This document shows positions 10,844 to 23,287 of a stretch of DNA of 64,000 nucleotides, piece by piece (the stretch's first letter is position 1; the number at the start of each line of letters is the position of its first letter). The notes below the pieces were generated by a model. The model did not search any database. It was not told the origin of the DNA and saw only the letters and a program-made list of their open reading frames with translations. Both the position numbers and the translations under genes were made by a program. Origin of the DNA: Sapria himalayana (lineage: Eukaryota > Streptophyta > Magnoliopsida > Malpighiales > Rafflesiaceae); assembly GCA_029783825.1 (NCBI GenBank), contig JAREIK010003088.1, positions 1,907,969-1,971,968 on the forward strand. Direction: 5' to 3'.

Positions 10844-12145
10844 AGATATAAGTGATTGTAGTAACTCACAAATTAAGCACTCTCATCATAAATATAGATA
10901 TAGGACACAATAACATGGTGGAGAGGTCCTCATACACCTTCTTTTAGTTAGGCATGTGTCTTCCTTATTGCAATGAGATCGAACACTTGAAGAGAAGCAA
11001 GGCATAGTGCTAAGATCATGGTGATGTGTACCATGCACTTTCTAGCTTAATAACCTCTCTGAATTAATACATACATGTCAATCTCAAAGATATGATATTA
11101 CGAAGGTTCTACATTACTAAAAAACCTATATAACTACTCCGATATAACTTGTGACTTTTAGCATTTTTTTTATAACTTATAATTTCATGTTTTTATGTAT
11201 GACATCGTATAATTAACATAAAGCTTAGTTAATAATGATGAGGTATGATACCATGCTAGTATCCAATATATTATGACCCAACCTAGTATGACTCGTGCCT
11301 AGACAAAGACCCACACTAGTATTTAGGTCATTCTGATTGGGCCCAGCATGATCCTTTCTTGCCCATGTTGCCAATGAGTCAACATGTTGTGTCAATCCAC
11401 CTCTTTTTGAGGCATGTTGGAGTGACTTAGATCAGCATAATCTATTTGACACCTTTATATTAAACAAAACTCAACAAGACTATCTGTTTGGCAAATACAT
11501 ATTACTTGTTGTGAGCTTAAAAAAACTTCTAGCCAAGGTTTGCTACATTTTTGGAAATATTGTTGAAGTTTGGCTAAATTTAAAGACTAACTCAATACAA
11601 ATTAAGCATATCTACAATACAGTCCTCTGCAAAATTACCACAATAAATAACTAGTATGACCAGAATGGAAGAATGTAGATGAGAGAATTATGTTGGTTGC
11701 CTAATTTTGGTAAGGATTTAACCTAAAAAATTGGGTAGGTTAAATCCAACCAACATAATCGACTAAGGATTTAATCTACATCTTTATATGCATGTATAAG
11801 AGAAAACTATGTTTTGGTATCCAAAAACAAAAATAATTATATTTTTTATGACCTATTTTTTTTTTTTACTTTTTAGTATCAAAAAGAAAAATATTTATGT
11901 TTTATTACACTATAATATATCAATATGAAAAATATTTCTTCCACCATAACAACAATTTAAAAACTCATATGCCACATCATTTTTTTAAAAAAGACCACAT
12001 GACAAATTGAGTTAGGATATGATGTAAAAATTAAGAAAAAGTCACAAATAAGAATATGTCATCATCCAACTTGTGTATCTACACACATGCACACACATAG
12101 TATCAAGACAACATGTTATATATATTATATGTATATACATCACAA

Positions 12146-12191
<46 letters not shown>

Positions 12192-13414
12192 CACTTGTTT
12201 ATATTAGTGCATGCACTTTGACTCCATCTTTTCCAATGATGATTACAAAGTATTATATTTATCATATTTTTATGTGAAATATAGAAGAGTGTAAGTTCAC
12301 AAATAAAGTTTTGTTTCCAGTTACATGATTTAAGCACCGATATTCATGAATGATCATACACTGCATTTTTGATGACTACAATCTTTTGATACATAACCAA
12401 ATTTTCATGTAAACAATATATATTTTATTATAGACACAATCACACACACTATACACTATATATTCTATATACATCACACACACACACACACACACACACA
12501 TACTTATAATATATATGCACGTGTGTTTGTGTGTGGTTATCATCAACAAAATTCAAAATTGTTTTATAAAATACAGATAAAATAAGTGTGTTTTTTTAAA
12601 CTATTATTCACACTTAATTTTTTAATCACTTATGCATTATTTGGGTTGGTTCCTTAAAATTGTCTTTTAATTTTATTTTTACTTCAGCATGCCAAATTTT
12701 GTTCCATTGAGATCTCTTAAGCAATAAGAGATGAAATTTGTTTTTTTTTTTTTTTTTTTTGAATACATGACCTCAATACTCTAATATTTATAAACATAAT
12801 ACACCCTATCATATTCAAAAAAAATAATTTTTTTTTGAATATTTCATTTTATTAAAGATTGTGAAGTTCTTTATAAATGAAATTTGATTATCATTCTATT
12901 TTTGCAAAAATATCAAAGAAATCAAATTTTTTGTATAAAAATAATAATGACATTTTTGCAAAAACTAGACTTACCCTATACCATCCGCTTGATAATTTGA
13001 TGGACAAAAAATAATATATGCTATAATTATTAGGTCACAAGTTCAATCCTCAGGGAGGTCATATATAGTTATAGGGTACCCTACTATTCAAGGGTAATAA
13101 GTATTATATATGAGTCAAAATATAATATAAGTTGGAATTAAGAGGGAGAATTGGATGGAATAAAAAAAATTAGGTTTTAAAAGGGTTATTTTTCAAGATG
13201 ACCCTTTTTTTAAACTCCTAAATTGAAAATATATAAAAAAAAATGAATAGACAAATTATTAAATTAAAACCCAAGAATTATTGGTACACTCGAAAATTGA
13301 GAAATTTAAGAGGTATTACTTATTATCCAAACTCCAGAGCCTTAAAACAGCCTGGCCGAAACCAAATCTAACCTAAATAATTATTTGCCAAAAACTCTAA
13401 GGTAGTCCATTAAC
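9841..13414. other. intergenic, no gene seen
   Basis: AT-rich sequence with four (TA)n/(CA)n microsatellites (about 10130-10205, 10806-10843, 12149-12190, 12476-12500). At about 12975-13080 there is a possible SINE-like stretch with ggtcacaagttcaatcctc resembling a tRNA B box. No long open frame, RNA gene or recognisable protein similarity. Confidence 0.6.
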
Positions 13415-16400
13415 CTAAGAGAACCAGAGTGGGAGGGAAACAGAAGCTAGGTCATCTCCAACAGCAATGGTGTGGACACCGGAAGGCAAAACGGTGTAAG
13501 CATTGGCATCTATAACTCTCAAGGCCTGGCACATATTAAAGTCGAACTTAACCGTCTGGGTTGCTCCGGCAGGAACAAAGACTCTCTGGAAGCCAATCAC
13601 TTGCTTGATATGCGTGTTTTTGAGTCCCTCCGGCGGCTTCGAATAAACCATGACAACCTCGCTGCCGTCTCTGTAACCCACGTTCTTTACTTCAACCTGA
13701 AGCTCAAATGTCTGAGTGCAATCGAGTTGATTTGTCTGAACGGCAGCGCAGGCAGGCTTAGGCACGTCGTCAAGATAATCTATATCGCGGCAATGCTGCA
13801 GCTTGTCGAGTTTGATGTGAGCTTCTTCCAGCTTCGTCACTTTGTAGCGGAACTCTGTGTAGGTGAGCCCATGGCCAAAGGGGAACACGACTGGGCCATT
13901 AAAGAACTTGTAAGTCCTCCCAGGGTATCCAAGTTCTGGAACTGGCCTCAACGGCATGGACACCATGGGAAGCTCCGAAGCATATTCGGAGTGGTACCAT
14001 GTAACTGGCAGCTTGCCACCTGGGTTGTATTTGCCGAAGATAACATCTGCAATTGCTTGGCCGCCTTCTTCTCCTGGATATCCTGCCCAGATAATAGCTT
14101 TTATGTTCTTGTTATCTTTCACAGAGGAGATGTCAACTCCGCCTGCAGAAAAAATCACAAGTATTGCCGGGCCCTTGGACACGCTGGCCACCTCGTTGAT
14201 GAGATCCGCCTGGTACCCTGGAAGATTGAAGTCGACCCTATCCAAGCCTTCATTTTCAACGCCCAAGTTTAATCCTGCGAAGATGACGGTTGCGTCGCTG
14301 CTCTGCGCGACCCTCATGGCTTCGGTTATCATCCCTTTTTCTTTGCATTGGATGTTAGGGCAACCTGGCCTGTTGTTCACCAGCGCGTAGTGTGAAATAC
14401 CATCCAGCGGAGAAGTGAATTTGCATGGAACACCTGAACAGAATTCACCATTCGTTAATGGCGACATCAACATGCCGAGGAATAACCTCGAGGTCAATAT
14501 TAATGGCGGCCCACTGTTTTTTCTTAGAAGCTTGTGTTATCGGCATCGATAGTTTACGCGAAGCTATTTCAAAAACTAAGGAAGAACTCCAACGAGATCG
14601 GAAAAATACCAGCATAATTTCCGATCATGGCACTGGTGGCTCGCGAATGAGGCCCGACGACCGCGACAGATTTGATAGCGGCGGTGCTCAGAGGCAGGGC
14701 ATTGCCATCATTCTTGAGGAGAACAATTCCTTGCCTGGCTGCCTCTCTGGCTAATTCTATGTTTTCATGCGTGCAGATATCCTTCGTTCCGAGGGATTCC
14801 AATTGTGGGTTTCCATCAAAGAACCCCAACCTCAAAAGAACAACATAAAGGTGTCTCAGTGCCTTGTCTACTTCAACCTCGCTCACCTTCCCTTCCCTCA
14901 CTGCTGCTTCTGCATGATCCGGGAAGAAAGCCCCGCAGTCCAAATCCAACCCTGCAAACCAACAAGTTCATAATCATCAGTTAGTTATCGTCCCCGTACA
15001 AGAACACCATGTCGACGAGGATGCGTCTGTGAATGATGAAGTGATGGACAGACCTGCTTTTAGGGTTTGTGCAACGGCGTCTTCGTCCGAGTCTCCGAGC
15101 CACTTATGATCATGAACTATCACTTCGACGGAATCGCAATCCGAAACAATGTATCTGAAACAGAACGGAAATGGGAACCAAGAAAAAAAAAACGGATCTT
15201 GCTCACTGGCAACCATGTGTGTGTGTGTGTGTGATATACCCGTGAAGATCCCAGGTTCCTCTGACAGTCTGGTTCAGGAGATGAGGATCGGCACAGGTGG
15301 GGAATCCATTGACACGGTTGTAAGAACACATCACGCTGCTAACATCGCCATCTCTCACGCACATCTCAAAGGGACGAAGGAATGTTTCGACCATATCTTG
15401 TTCGCTCACCTTCAAGAATTAACAGCGTAGAACAGAAGAATCAAGCTATGCTCAAAGAAGAAATGAAACGCAGGGTTATTTAGCTTGGACGTGCCCTGGC
15501 ATCGAAAGTGAGACGATTGACGCCGAGCCAGTTGTCGACGTCATAAGCAGCGTAGTGCTTGCAACACGAAGAAACTTTAAGAGGCCGAGCGTTGGGATCG
15601 TCTTTCCAGTTCTCTGTTCCTGGAACATCCTGCAATCCTCTCACATAATTTACTGCGTACCTACCGACGGTGAACGGATCCTCACCGGGAGTTTCCAGCG
15701 TCCTCCCCCATCTGGGATCTCTCACGACGTTAATGTTGGGGCTCCAGAATGTCAGCCCTGCTCGGCCGACATTATACATCGCCCTCGCTTCCGTCGAAAC
15801 GGCCTGCAGAATTAAGGAAAAATGGTGATTAAATTCGGGTCGGACACGCTTTTCTGGTTCAGAGGTGGGAATTCAACGACTCGTTTGTTATTATGTGATA
15901 CTACCTGACCAATGGCTTTCCAGAGGGACTCGTTGAAGGAAGCAGCGGTGAGGATGACGGTGGGGAAACTGGTTGCTCCTGGGACGAGCCAATCGAAGTG
16001 GGTGCCAGGGCCGGTATTAGAAACGCCATGGAGAGCTTCTGACCACCACTTATAAGGTGGGACGCCAAGCCTCGTGACGCCGGTGGACACGTCGCCAGTC
16101 TGCTTCACCTTCTCAGAAAGTGTCATCCTGTCGACCAGATCTCTCGCCCTGACGTCATAAGGCAGCGAAGTGTTGCAGAAGGCAAAATCCGACATTTCTA
16201 ATCCGAGCAGGGCGAAGCGGCCAGGATGACACACCCTGAACACGCTGGATTCTGCGGGGAGATCATTCGGATAATTTTTGTTCTCGGGAAAACTTCCAGA
16301 CAGAGACCGTCGTTCTAATGGAGCTGCTTCAGAAGGCAGACCTTTCAAGTTCTTACCCAACGTAGGGAAAGAAATGGCAGCGGCACAAGCAATGAAGCAG

Positions 16401-16426
16401 AAACACAAGATTGATGGTTTCGCCAT
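13415..16426 (-). CDS. BXL: GH3 beta-D-xylosidase / alpha-L-arabinofuranosidase, intact
   Basis: Six exons (minus strand): 15905-16426, 15495-15803, 15240-15409, 15054-15154, 14610-14951, 13415-14433. They join in frame to 820 residues. An N-terminal hydrophobic segment after MAKPS looks like a signal peptide, fitting a secreted cell-wall enzyme that releases xylose or arabinose from hemicellulose. The GH3 N-domain shows [59 protein letters not shown] and YIVSDCDS; by family alignment Asp339 of SDCD is the likely nucleophile. The C-domain has [32 protein letters not shown] and the fibronectin III-like tail. Intron 2 begins with GC (GCCAGG|GCACGT). A minus-strand TATA box at 16468-16476 lies about 45 bp before the start. 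It is divergent from a pseudogene paralog. Confidence 0.9.
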
Positions 16427-16890
16427 TTTTGTTTCTTCAGATGGAGAAATCAGCGATGGATGAGGCTCCTTATATAGAAGACGAGTGGGTTTACTTTGAA
16501 TTTGAATCAATGACGGTATTTCACAGGTGGAGAACCCTTGCATTGTTGACACGAAGCTGAAATCCATGTTCTGCGTTCTGTTTTCATTCGAATTCGAATC
16601 TCACATTACATGCGGCCATTTCATTTTAAAAAGCTCTTGTTCAGAACTACCGCCTTGTTGAATCTTGTCGACGATGTTCATCGTTCAAAGGAAGAGCCCG
16701 ACAAACCAGAAGAGTGCAACAGATTCCGTTAAAACTCAAAATCATTCAAAAAACAAAATTGGACTCGAGAGATTTTCAAGCGATCTGGTTACCGAGATAG
16801 ATGTCGAAGATAAATATATGTCTATATAAACAGCACCAGCCATTGCCCATTTGTTCCAGTGATCATCTTCTTCGCCACAGAAAAATCGCC
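16427..16890. promoter_or_regulatory. divergent promoter between the two xylosidase genes
   Basis: 464 bp separate the two start codons. Each side has a TATA box: CTATATAAG on the minus strand at 16468-16476 and TATATAA on the plus strand at 16823-16829, 62 bp before the ATG at 16891. The plus-side promoter is still recognisable although its gene is broken. Confidence 0.6.
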
Positions 16891-19796
16891 ATGGCGATAT
16901 CCTCATTTCATCGTCGTCTTCTTATTCTATATCTTTTCTTTTTTCTCTCTGCCATCCCTTTCTCTCTTGGGTTGCCTTTCAAGGTCTGCGACCAAAAAAG
17001 ATTCAGCGATGCAGGGGCGGACATGGAGACGTTTTCCTTCTGCAACACCTCCCTTCCGTTCGACGTCAGGGCCATGGATCTGATCAACAGGATGACTCTG
17101 GGCGAGAAAGTGCAGCAGATGGGGAACACTGCCACTGGCGTCCACGGTCCACAGATTGATGCTTCCTAGATACGAATGGTGGTCGGAGGCTCTTCATGGC
17201 GTCTCTAATGTTGGCCCTGGAACCTTCTTCAACCGAAGCGTCCCCTCTGCCACCAGCTTCCCCACCGTCATTCTTTCTGCTGCCGCCTTCAACGAGTCCT
17301 TGTGGAAACTCCTCGGGCAGGTAAATGAATAATATATTTTTCATTATTATAATATATTTTTACTAAACAAGAATTCTTCTTTTCGTTATTATAATATATT
17401 TTTATGAAAAAGGTCTCCATTTCAAAAGAAAAATAAATTAAATCAATTTAATAATAAACAATGCCAGAATTATTCCGAATTTTTTATTTAATAAAAACCT
17501 TCAGATCTTGTTTAATGATTTTGGCATTGTTTTTTTATTAATTAAACAAATATTTTATAAAACCCTATAAATTTTGAAACAATAATTAATCAGTAAATAT
17601 TTTATAAAAATTATAAATTTTATAATTTTAATTTAAGAAATTATTCCTACTCTTTAATTACTTTATATATTTCATTAAATTTAGAATTTTATTTAATCGG
17701 TAAAAAAAATAATTAATAAACATTTTTTTATGAAAATTATGTTTTACTTTTAGCACAATATTTAGAAAAATAATAAAAAACAAATTACAATCATTATATA
17801 TACTTACGCTCACATTGACACACACATACACACATATATACTTACAATCATTCATAGTACGTATCACATTAGTGTGTGTTTGTGTACACACACATGCACG
17901 CACACGCATGCACGCACGCACACGCATGCACGCATGCATGCGTGCATGTGCTTGTAATGAGCAATGGATTTTTTATTGGAAAATTTGTTAAATATTTGCA
18001 GGCAGTTTCGACAGAAGCAAGAGCAATGTATAACGTGGGAAATGCGGGATTGACATACTGGAGTCCAAACATTAACGTGGTGAGAGATCCGAGATGGGGA
18101 AGAACGCTAGAAACAGCAGGGGAAGATCCATACATGGTAGGGAAATACGCAGTAAACTACGTGAGAGGGCTGCAGGACGTTGCGGAACAGAGAAATGGGG
18201 AGACGCCAACACCAGGCCTCTGAAAGTATCTTCTTGCTGCAAACACTACACGGCATACGATGTGGACAGCTGGAAAGGAGTTAGCCGACTTTCTTACGAC
18301 GCCAGAGTAAGTGCCGCCCCAAGCTCTGGATAACTCATCGCCGCCTAGCCATTACCATTACTGCGATACCAGAGACTAAATTAGAGGACTAACTTAGTTT
18401 CTTTTTTTTATGTGTGGGGGTGGTGAAGGTGAGGGAACAAGATATGGTGGAGACGTTTAACAGGCCATTTTGAAATGTGCGTGAGAGAAGGAGACGTGAG
18501 CAGCGTAATGTGCGCTTACAATCGTGTCAATGGCATACCTGCTTGTGCAGACAACAAGCTCCTCAATCATACTGTTCGGACAGAATGGGGCCTCCATGGG
18601 CAAGCGTGTCTCTGTTCTCTCACGCTCTTTCAAGCCGCTTGCCAGCAGCCCCCACCACGCACCCACGCCTGTGAAAAAGCTTAATTTCTTCTCTGTTGGC
18701 TTTGCACAGGTACATTGTCTCGGACTGCGACTCAATCGAGGTGCTGATCGACAACCACCACTGGCCAGCCGACACGCATGAGGATGGGGTGATGCACACA
18801 CTTAATGCAGGACTAGATTTGGACTGTGGGAATTTGTATCCAAAATGGCTAGGCGCATCGCTGCGGCAAGGAAAGATCAACGAGGAGAAGATTGACAGAT
18901 CATTGAAATATCTCTATGTGGTTCTCATGAGGTTGGGGTGGTTCGATGGGAACCCAGAGTATGATTCTCTTGGGAAAGAAGACGTCTGTTCGCCTGAACA
19001 TATAGAGTTGGCAGCAGAGGCGGCAAGGCAGGGCATTGTCCTTCTGAAGAACCACGGGGAAACTCTGCCATTGAATCCTGATAACTTCATGACAGTAGCT
19101 GTTGTTGGCCATCACTACAATGCCAGTTCCGTCATGATTGGCAACTACGCCGGAGTTCCTTGCAGGTATGTGTCGCCGGCCGACGGGATCGGTAGGTATG
19201 CGAAGGTAGACGGATGGAGCGGATGCGATGACAGCGCATGCAGATCCGATCACCACATATTCCAGTGCATGGAGGCTGCACGTAAGGCCGACGCGACGGT
19301 AATCGTGGTCGGGCTTGATTAACGACGGGAAGCGGATAGTGCGGATAGAAATGATCTTCTTCTTCCGGGATACCAGACGCAGCTCATCAAGCAAGTTGCA
19401 GCAGTTTCTAGAGGCCCAGTAACACTCGTGCTGTTCAACGCAGGGCCTGTTGATATCTCTTTCGCAAAGGATGACCCCAACATTAATGCCATTCTCTGGG
19501 CTGGATACCCTGGAGAAGAAGGTGGCGCTGCCATTGCCGATATCATCTTCGGGAAAGCCAATCCAAGTAAATAAAAACACGATCGAACTGCCACGAGATG
19601 ATAGCTGCGAGGAGTCTTGGCCATTCTAAATCTAACATGGAATTTTTCTTTTGATGGAATGTAACAGGTGGAAGGTTGCCACTGACGTGGTACCACGATA
19701 GCTACGTTACCAAATTTCCAATGACTTCCATGGACATGAGGCCGATCGAAGAGCTGGGGTACCCGGGAAGAACATACAAGAAATTCTCAACTGTAT

Positions 19797-20112
19797 TGTT
19801 GTTTTAAAACAACTATTTCTTGTTTAACACAATAAATTCTCAAGAACAGAAGCATAAACTAGAAGAAGAAGAGATAACAGAGGAGAAGAAGAGAGGAAGA
19901 AATATCGCACAGCAGAGCAATTCAAAAAACAAATCAGTAAATGATCCAGCAGCTAGGTCAAAAAAAATATCGGCTTTTATATCAGTCCGATAATTAAAAC
20001 GCGTAAATTTATTAAAGAATAAAACTTTACAGTAATGCACGATAATTGCTCATTAAGGGCAAATTTGTAACTTTACTTCCATATCTCAACACAATCGAAC
20101 AGCCCGTCAACA
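19797..20112 (-). repeat. Copia 3' LTR
   Basis: 316 bp; differs from the 5' LTR by a handful of substitutions and 1-nt indels (for example cacaataaatt versus cacaagaaatt). It is preceded on the minus strand by a purine tract (20113-20119, GGGGGGAT), the likely polypurine primer. Confidence 0.95.
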
Positions 20113-22536
20113 ATCCCCCCGATTCGATGTAGTTGATGTCAGTCCAAGCTTTCCTCTCAAATAGATAAGCTTTTCTCTTGGTAAGGACTTTGTGAATATA
20201 TCAGCAACTTGATCTTCAGTCCTGCAAAAAAACAACTTAACTTCATTAGATTCAATCGTATCCTTAATGAAATGATATTTCAAACCTATGTGTTTAGTTC
20301 GGCTGTGCATTACCATATCATTCGCAATAGATATAGTGGATTGGTTATCACACAGAATTTTTGTTGGATATTTTTGGACTTTATCAAAGTCACCCAACAG
20401 TTTTCTAAGCCATAAGGCTTGAGAGGTTGCAACTGAAACTGAAACATATTCAGCTTCAGTAGTGGACAAAGCTACAGTTGATTGTTTCTTGGACTGCCAA
20501 GAAACTGCAGCAGTTCCAAGATTAAATACATATCCAGAGGTACTTTTGTAATCCTCTGGATTTCCTCCCCAATCACTATCACAGTAACCTATGATTTCTG
20601 TATGGTTAATTCTATGATATTTCAGACCTAAATTAAGTGTACCTTTGAGATATCTCAATATACGTTTAGCAGCACTTAAGTGTATATGATTCGGACAGTG
20701 CATAAAACGTGATAACAAATGAACTGAGAAAACTATGTCAGGTCTGGTTGCTGATGCATACAGCAGACTGCCTATTAGACTTCTGAAATTTTTTATATTT
20801 ACTGGTTTACCCTTAGCTGAAAGAAGTTTCTGATTTACTTCTAAAGGAGTAGATACTGGTTTACAGTCACTCATTCCAAAGTTTTTCAATACTTGTTTAA
20901 TGTATGAGGTTTGAGAAACGGACACACCACTTGTGTCTTGAATTATTTCAAGTCCTAGGAATTGTTTTAAACTTCCTAGATCAGACATTTCATATCTAAA
21001 TTCCATTTCTCTCCTAAAATTATTTATCAATTCTGTTTTATTACTTGTAAATATAATATCATCAACATACAATGAAACAATCAAAATTCCAGAATTGTTA
21101 TCTCTTTTAATGTAGAGTGTAGGCTCACTCTTGCTTCTACTGAATCCTTGATTCAGAAGATAAGAGTTGATTTGTTGATACCAAGCACGAGGAGCTTGTT
21201 TCAACCCATACAAGGCCTTATTTAATTTATAAACACAGTGTTCACTCCCCTTTTTCACAAACCCAGGGGGTTGTTCTACATATATCTCTTCCTTAAGTTT
21301 TCCATTTAAAAAGGCAGATTTTATATCTAATTGGAATAAATTCCAACCTTTCTGTCCGGCTAAGGCTATTAAAAGCCTTATGGTTTCTAACCTTGCCACT
21401 GGAGCAAAGGTTTCATGGTAATCTAATCCGGGTTTTTGTGAGTAGCCTTTGGCTACCAATCGAGCCTTGTATACAGGCTGATTTGAGTTTGATTTAAATT
21501 TAATTCTATAAATCCACTTAACACCTATACTGTGTTTATTTTGAGGTAAGTCAACTAAAGTCCAAGTGTTATTTTTCTCGATAACAGACATTTCTGTCTG
21601 CATCGCTTTGAACCAGAATTGATGTTTTACTGCCTCTTCATAGTTGAGTGTCTCAACTGAGGTGTAGTTACATCTCTGATAAATGTCCGACAGGTCTCTA
21701 TACTTTACAGGGATTATTTTACTAATTTCATTCCTCGATTCAGAATTAGATGATGTACAATCACTATGTTCAGAAACAGATTTGGACTTATATTTGGAAT
21801 CATGTTCAGTAAAAGAATCAGAATCAGAAATAATTTCAGAAGTAAAAGTAGAGGGTGAGCCGAAATCATACCTTGGAGCATTTTTAAATTTATAGCAGGT
21901 TGCACCAGTTTCTGTGCAACCATTTTTGGTTCCAGAATTTGCTTCACTTAAATTTCCATCCCACATGCTGTTTTCATCAATCAGAATATCTCTACTCACC
22001 AGAAATGTCTTTGTTTCTGGTGAGTACAGTCTGTAACCCTTGGATTGCAGACTGTAACCTACTAAAATACATTTTAGACTCTTGGAGTCTAATTTGGTTC
22101 TATGTGCACTTGGTATATGGGAGTAACATACACTCTCGAATACCTTTAGGTGTTTAACACTGGGCTTCCTACCAGTCCAGGCTTGCAATGGAGTTATGTT
22201 CTCCAGTGCTTTAGTTGGGCATCTATTGAGCAGGTACACAGAAGTGTTCACTGCCTCTGCCCAAAAATTCTTTGGTAGGTTTTTCTGATTTAACAATGTT
22301 CTGGCCATTTCCATTATTGTTCTATTTTTCCTCTCCACAACTCCATTCTGTTGTGGTGAGTAGGCAGTGGTAAGTTGTCTAGTTATTCCTTTAGTTTCAC
22401 AGTAATCTGTGAAATTTTGAGAGAGGAACTCACCTCCTCTGTCTGTTCTAAGTGATTTGACACTTAGACCAGATTGTCTCTCAACAAGGGGTAAAAGTTT
22501 CTTGAAGCATTCAAGTGCTTCAGACTTGTGCTTCAA
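20107..22536 (-). CDS. Copia polyprotein, integrase C-part to RNase H (809 aa open)
   Basis: The open frame begins after a frameshift within integrase. Visible in order: integrase core (RTDRGGEF, then SPQQNGVVERKNRT with the catalytic Glu), a Ser/Asp-rich linker, reverse transcriptase (VKWIYRIK, ARLVAKGY, LDIKSAFLNG, the YVDDIIF catalytic motif) and RNase H (YCDSDWGGN, STTEAEY, then DQVADIFTKSLP). It stops just inside the 3' LTR. All catalytic motifs are present, so only the upstream frameshifts prevent a full polyprotein. Confidence 0.95.
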   Translation of the reverse strand: MKHKSEALECFKKLLPLVERQSGLSVKSLRTDRGGEFLSQNFTDYCETKGITRQLTTAYSPQQNGVVERKNRTIMEMARTLLNQKNLPKNFWAEAVNTSVYLLNRCPTKALENITPLQAWTGRKPSVKHLKVFESVCYSHIPSAHRTKLDSKSLKCILVGYSLQSKGYRLYSPETKTFLVSRDILIDENSMWDGNLSEANSGTKNGCTETGATCYKFKNAPRYDFGSPSTFTSEIISDSDSFTEHDSKYKSKSVSEHSDCTSSNSESRNEISKIIPVKYRDLSDIYQRCNYTSVETLNYEEAVKHQFWFKAMQTEMSVIEKNNTWTLVDLPQNKHSIGVKWIYRIKFKSNSNQPVYKARLVAKGYSQKPGLDYHETFAPVARLETIRLLIALAGQKGWNLFQLDIKSAFLNGKLKEEIYVEQPPGFVKKGSEHCVYKLNKALYGLKQAPRAWYQQINSYLLNQGFSRSKSEPTLYIKRDNNSGILIVSLYVDDIIFTSNKTELINNFRREMEFRYEMSDLGSLKQFLGLEIIQDTSGVSVSQTSYIKQVLKNFGMSDCKPVSTPLEVNQKLLSAKGKPVNIKNFRSLIGSLLYASATRPDIVFSVHLLSRFMHCPNHIHLSAAKRILRYLKGTLNLGLKYHRINHTEIIGYCDSDWGGNPEDYKSTSGYVFNLGTAAVSWQSKKQSTVALSTTEAEYVSVSVATSQALWLRKLLGDFDKVQKYPTKILCDNQSTISIANDMVMHSRTKHIGLKYHFIKDTIESNEVKLFFCRTEDQVADIFTKSLPREKLIYLRGKLGLTSTTSNRGDC

Positions 22537-23287
22537 GAAAAAAACCCATATATACTTGTGCAGTCATCTATAAATAACAGGAAATAACTACTACTGCCTA
22601 AAGACTTTACTGACATAGGACCACATATGTCAGCATGTAATAATTCCAAAGGTTGAGAAGCTTTCCAGGCAGAATGCTTCGGAAAGCTTCTTCTGGATTG
22701 TTTTCCCAGTGAACATACTTCACAAATAGAATTAGGTGGTGTAAGGTTAGAAGGCATACCAGTTACCAAATTATTTTGAAAAATATTTTTTAGGTCAGAG
22801 TAATTCAAATGCCCAAACCTTCTGTGCCATAGAGAGGTGACAGATTGGACATTCATTGAGAATGCATTGTCTGTTTTCTCAGCAAATGTCAATGGAAAAC
22901 TTCTTCCACTCGACATTTTTACAATCCAGGAAGGTTGATTGCAATTTTGGTCAAAAATTTTACATATTTTATTTTCAAACATTAATTTATAGCCTTTTTC
23001 AATTAATTGGCCGACACTTAGTAGATTCTGGTCCAAGGCAGGAACCAGAAGTACATCTTTTATGAATTTTGTTCCAGAGCAGGTGGGTACTGCCACTCTG
23101 CCCTTGGCTTGCGCCTGAACTAGTTCACCATTCCCCAATTTAACTTGTGAATTTACTACTGGAAGTAAATCCACAAATATCTCTTCATTTCCAGACATGT
23201 GGTTTGAGCAGCCACTGTCCAGAAACCAAGTATTTATTGAGTGTGTATTTTCTGTTTCATTTACATAAAACAGATGTTCTACAGAAC
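22533..23287 (-). pseudogene. Copia protease and integrase N-part, frameshifted
   Basis: Contains the protease signature FLDSGCSNHMSG (about 23190-23230), then the integrase zinc-binding region (LWHRRFGHLNYSDL, CEVCSLGKQ) and the start of the core (LLHADICGPM, FIDDCT). It ends at a premature stop near 22533: a TA-repeat tatata at about 22545-22552 appears to be 2 bp too long, shifting the frame relative to the downstream IN-RT frame. The frame is also offset from gag. Confidence 0.88.

Noticed and set aside
12975..13080. Possible tRNA or SINE
   Set aside because: Only a B-box-like ggtcacaagttcaatcctc is clear; no cloverleaf, tail or target duplication could be drawn.
13472..14390. Plus-strand open frames across the intact xylosidase
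   Set aside because: Antisense shadows of the last exon of the GH3 gene; no independent similarity.
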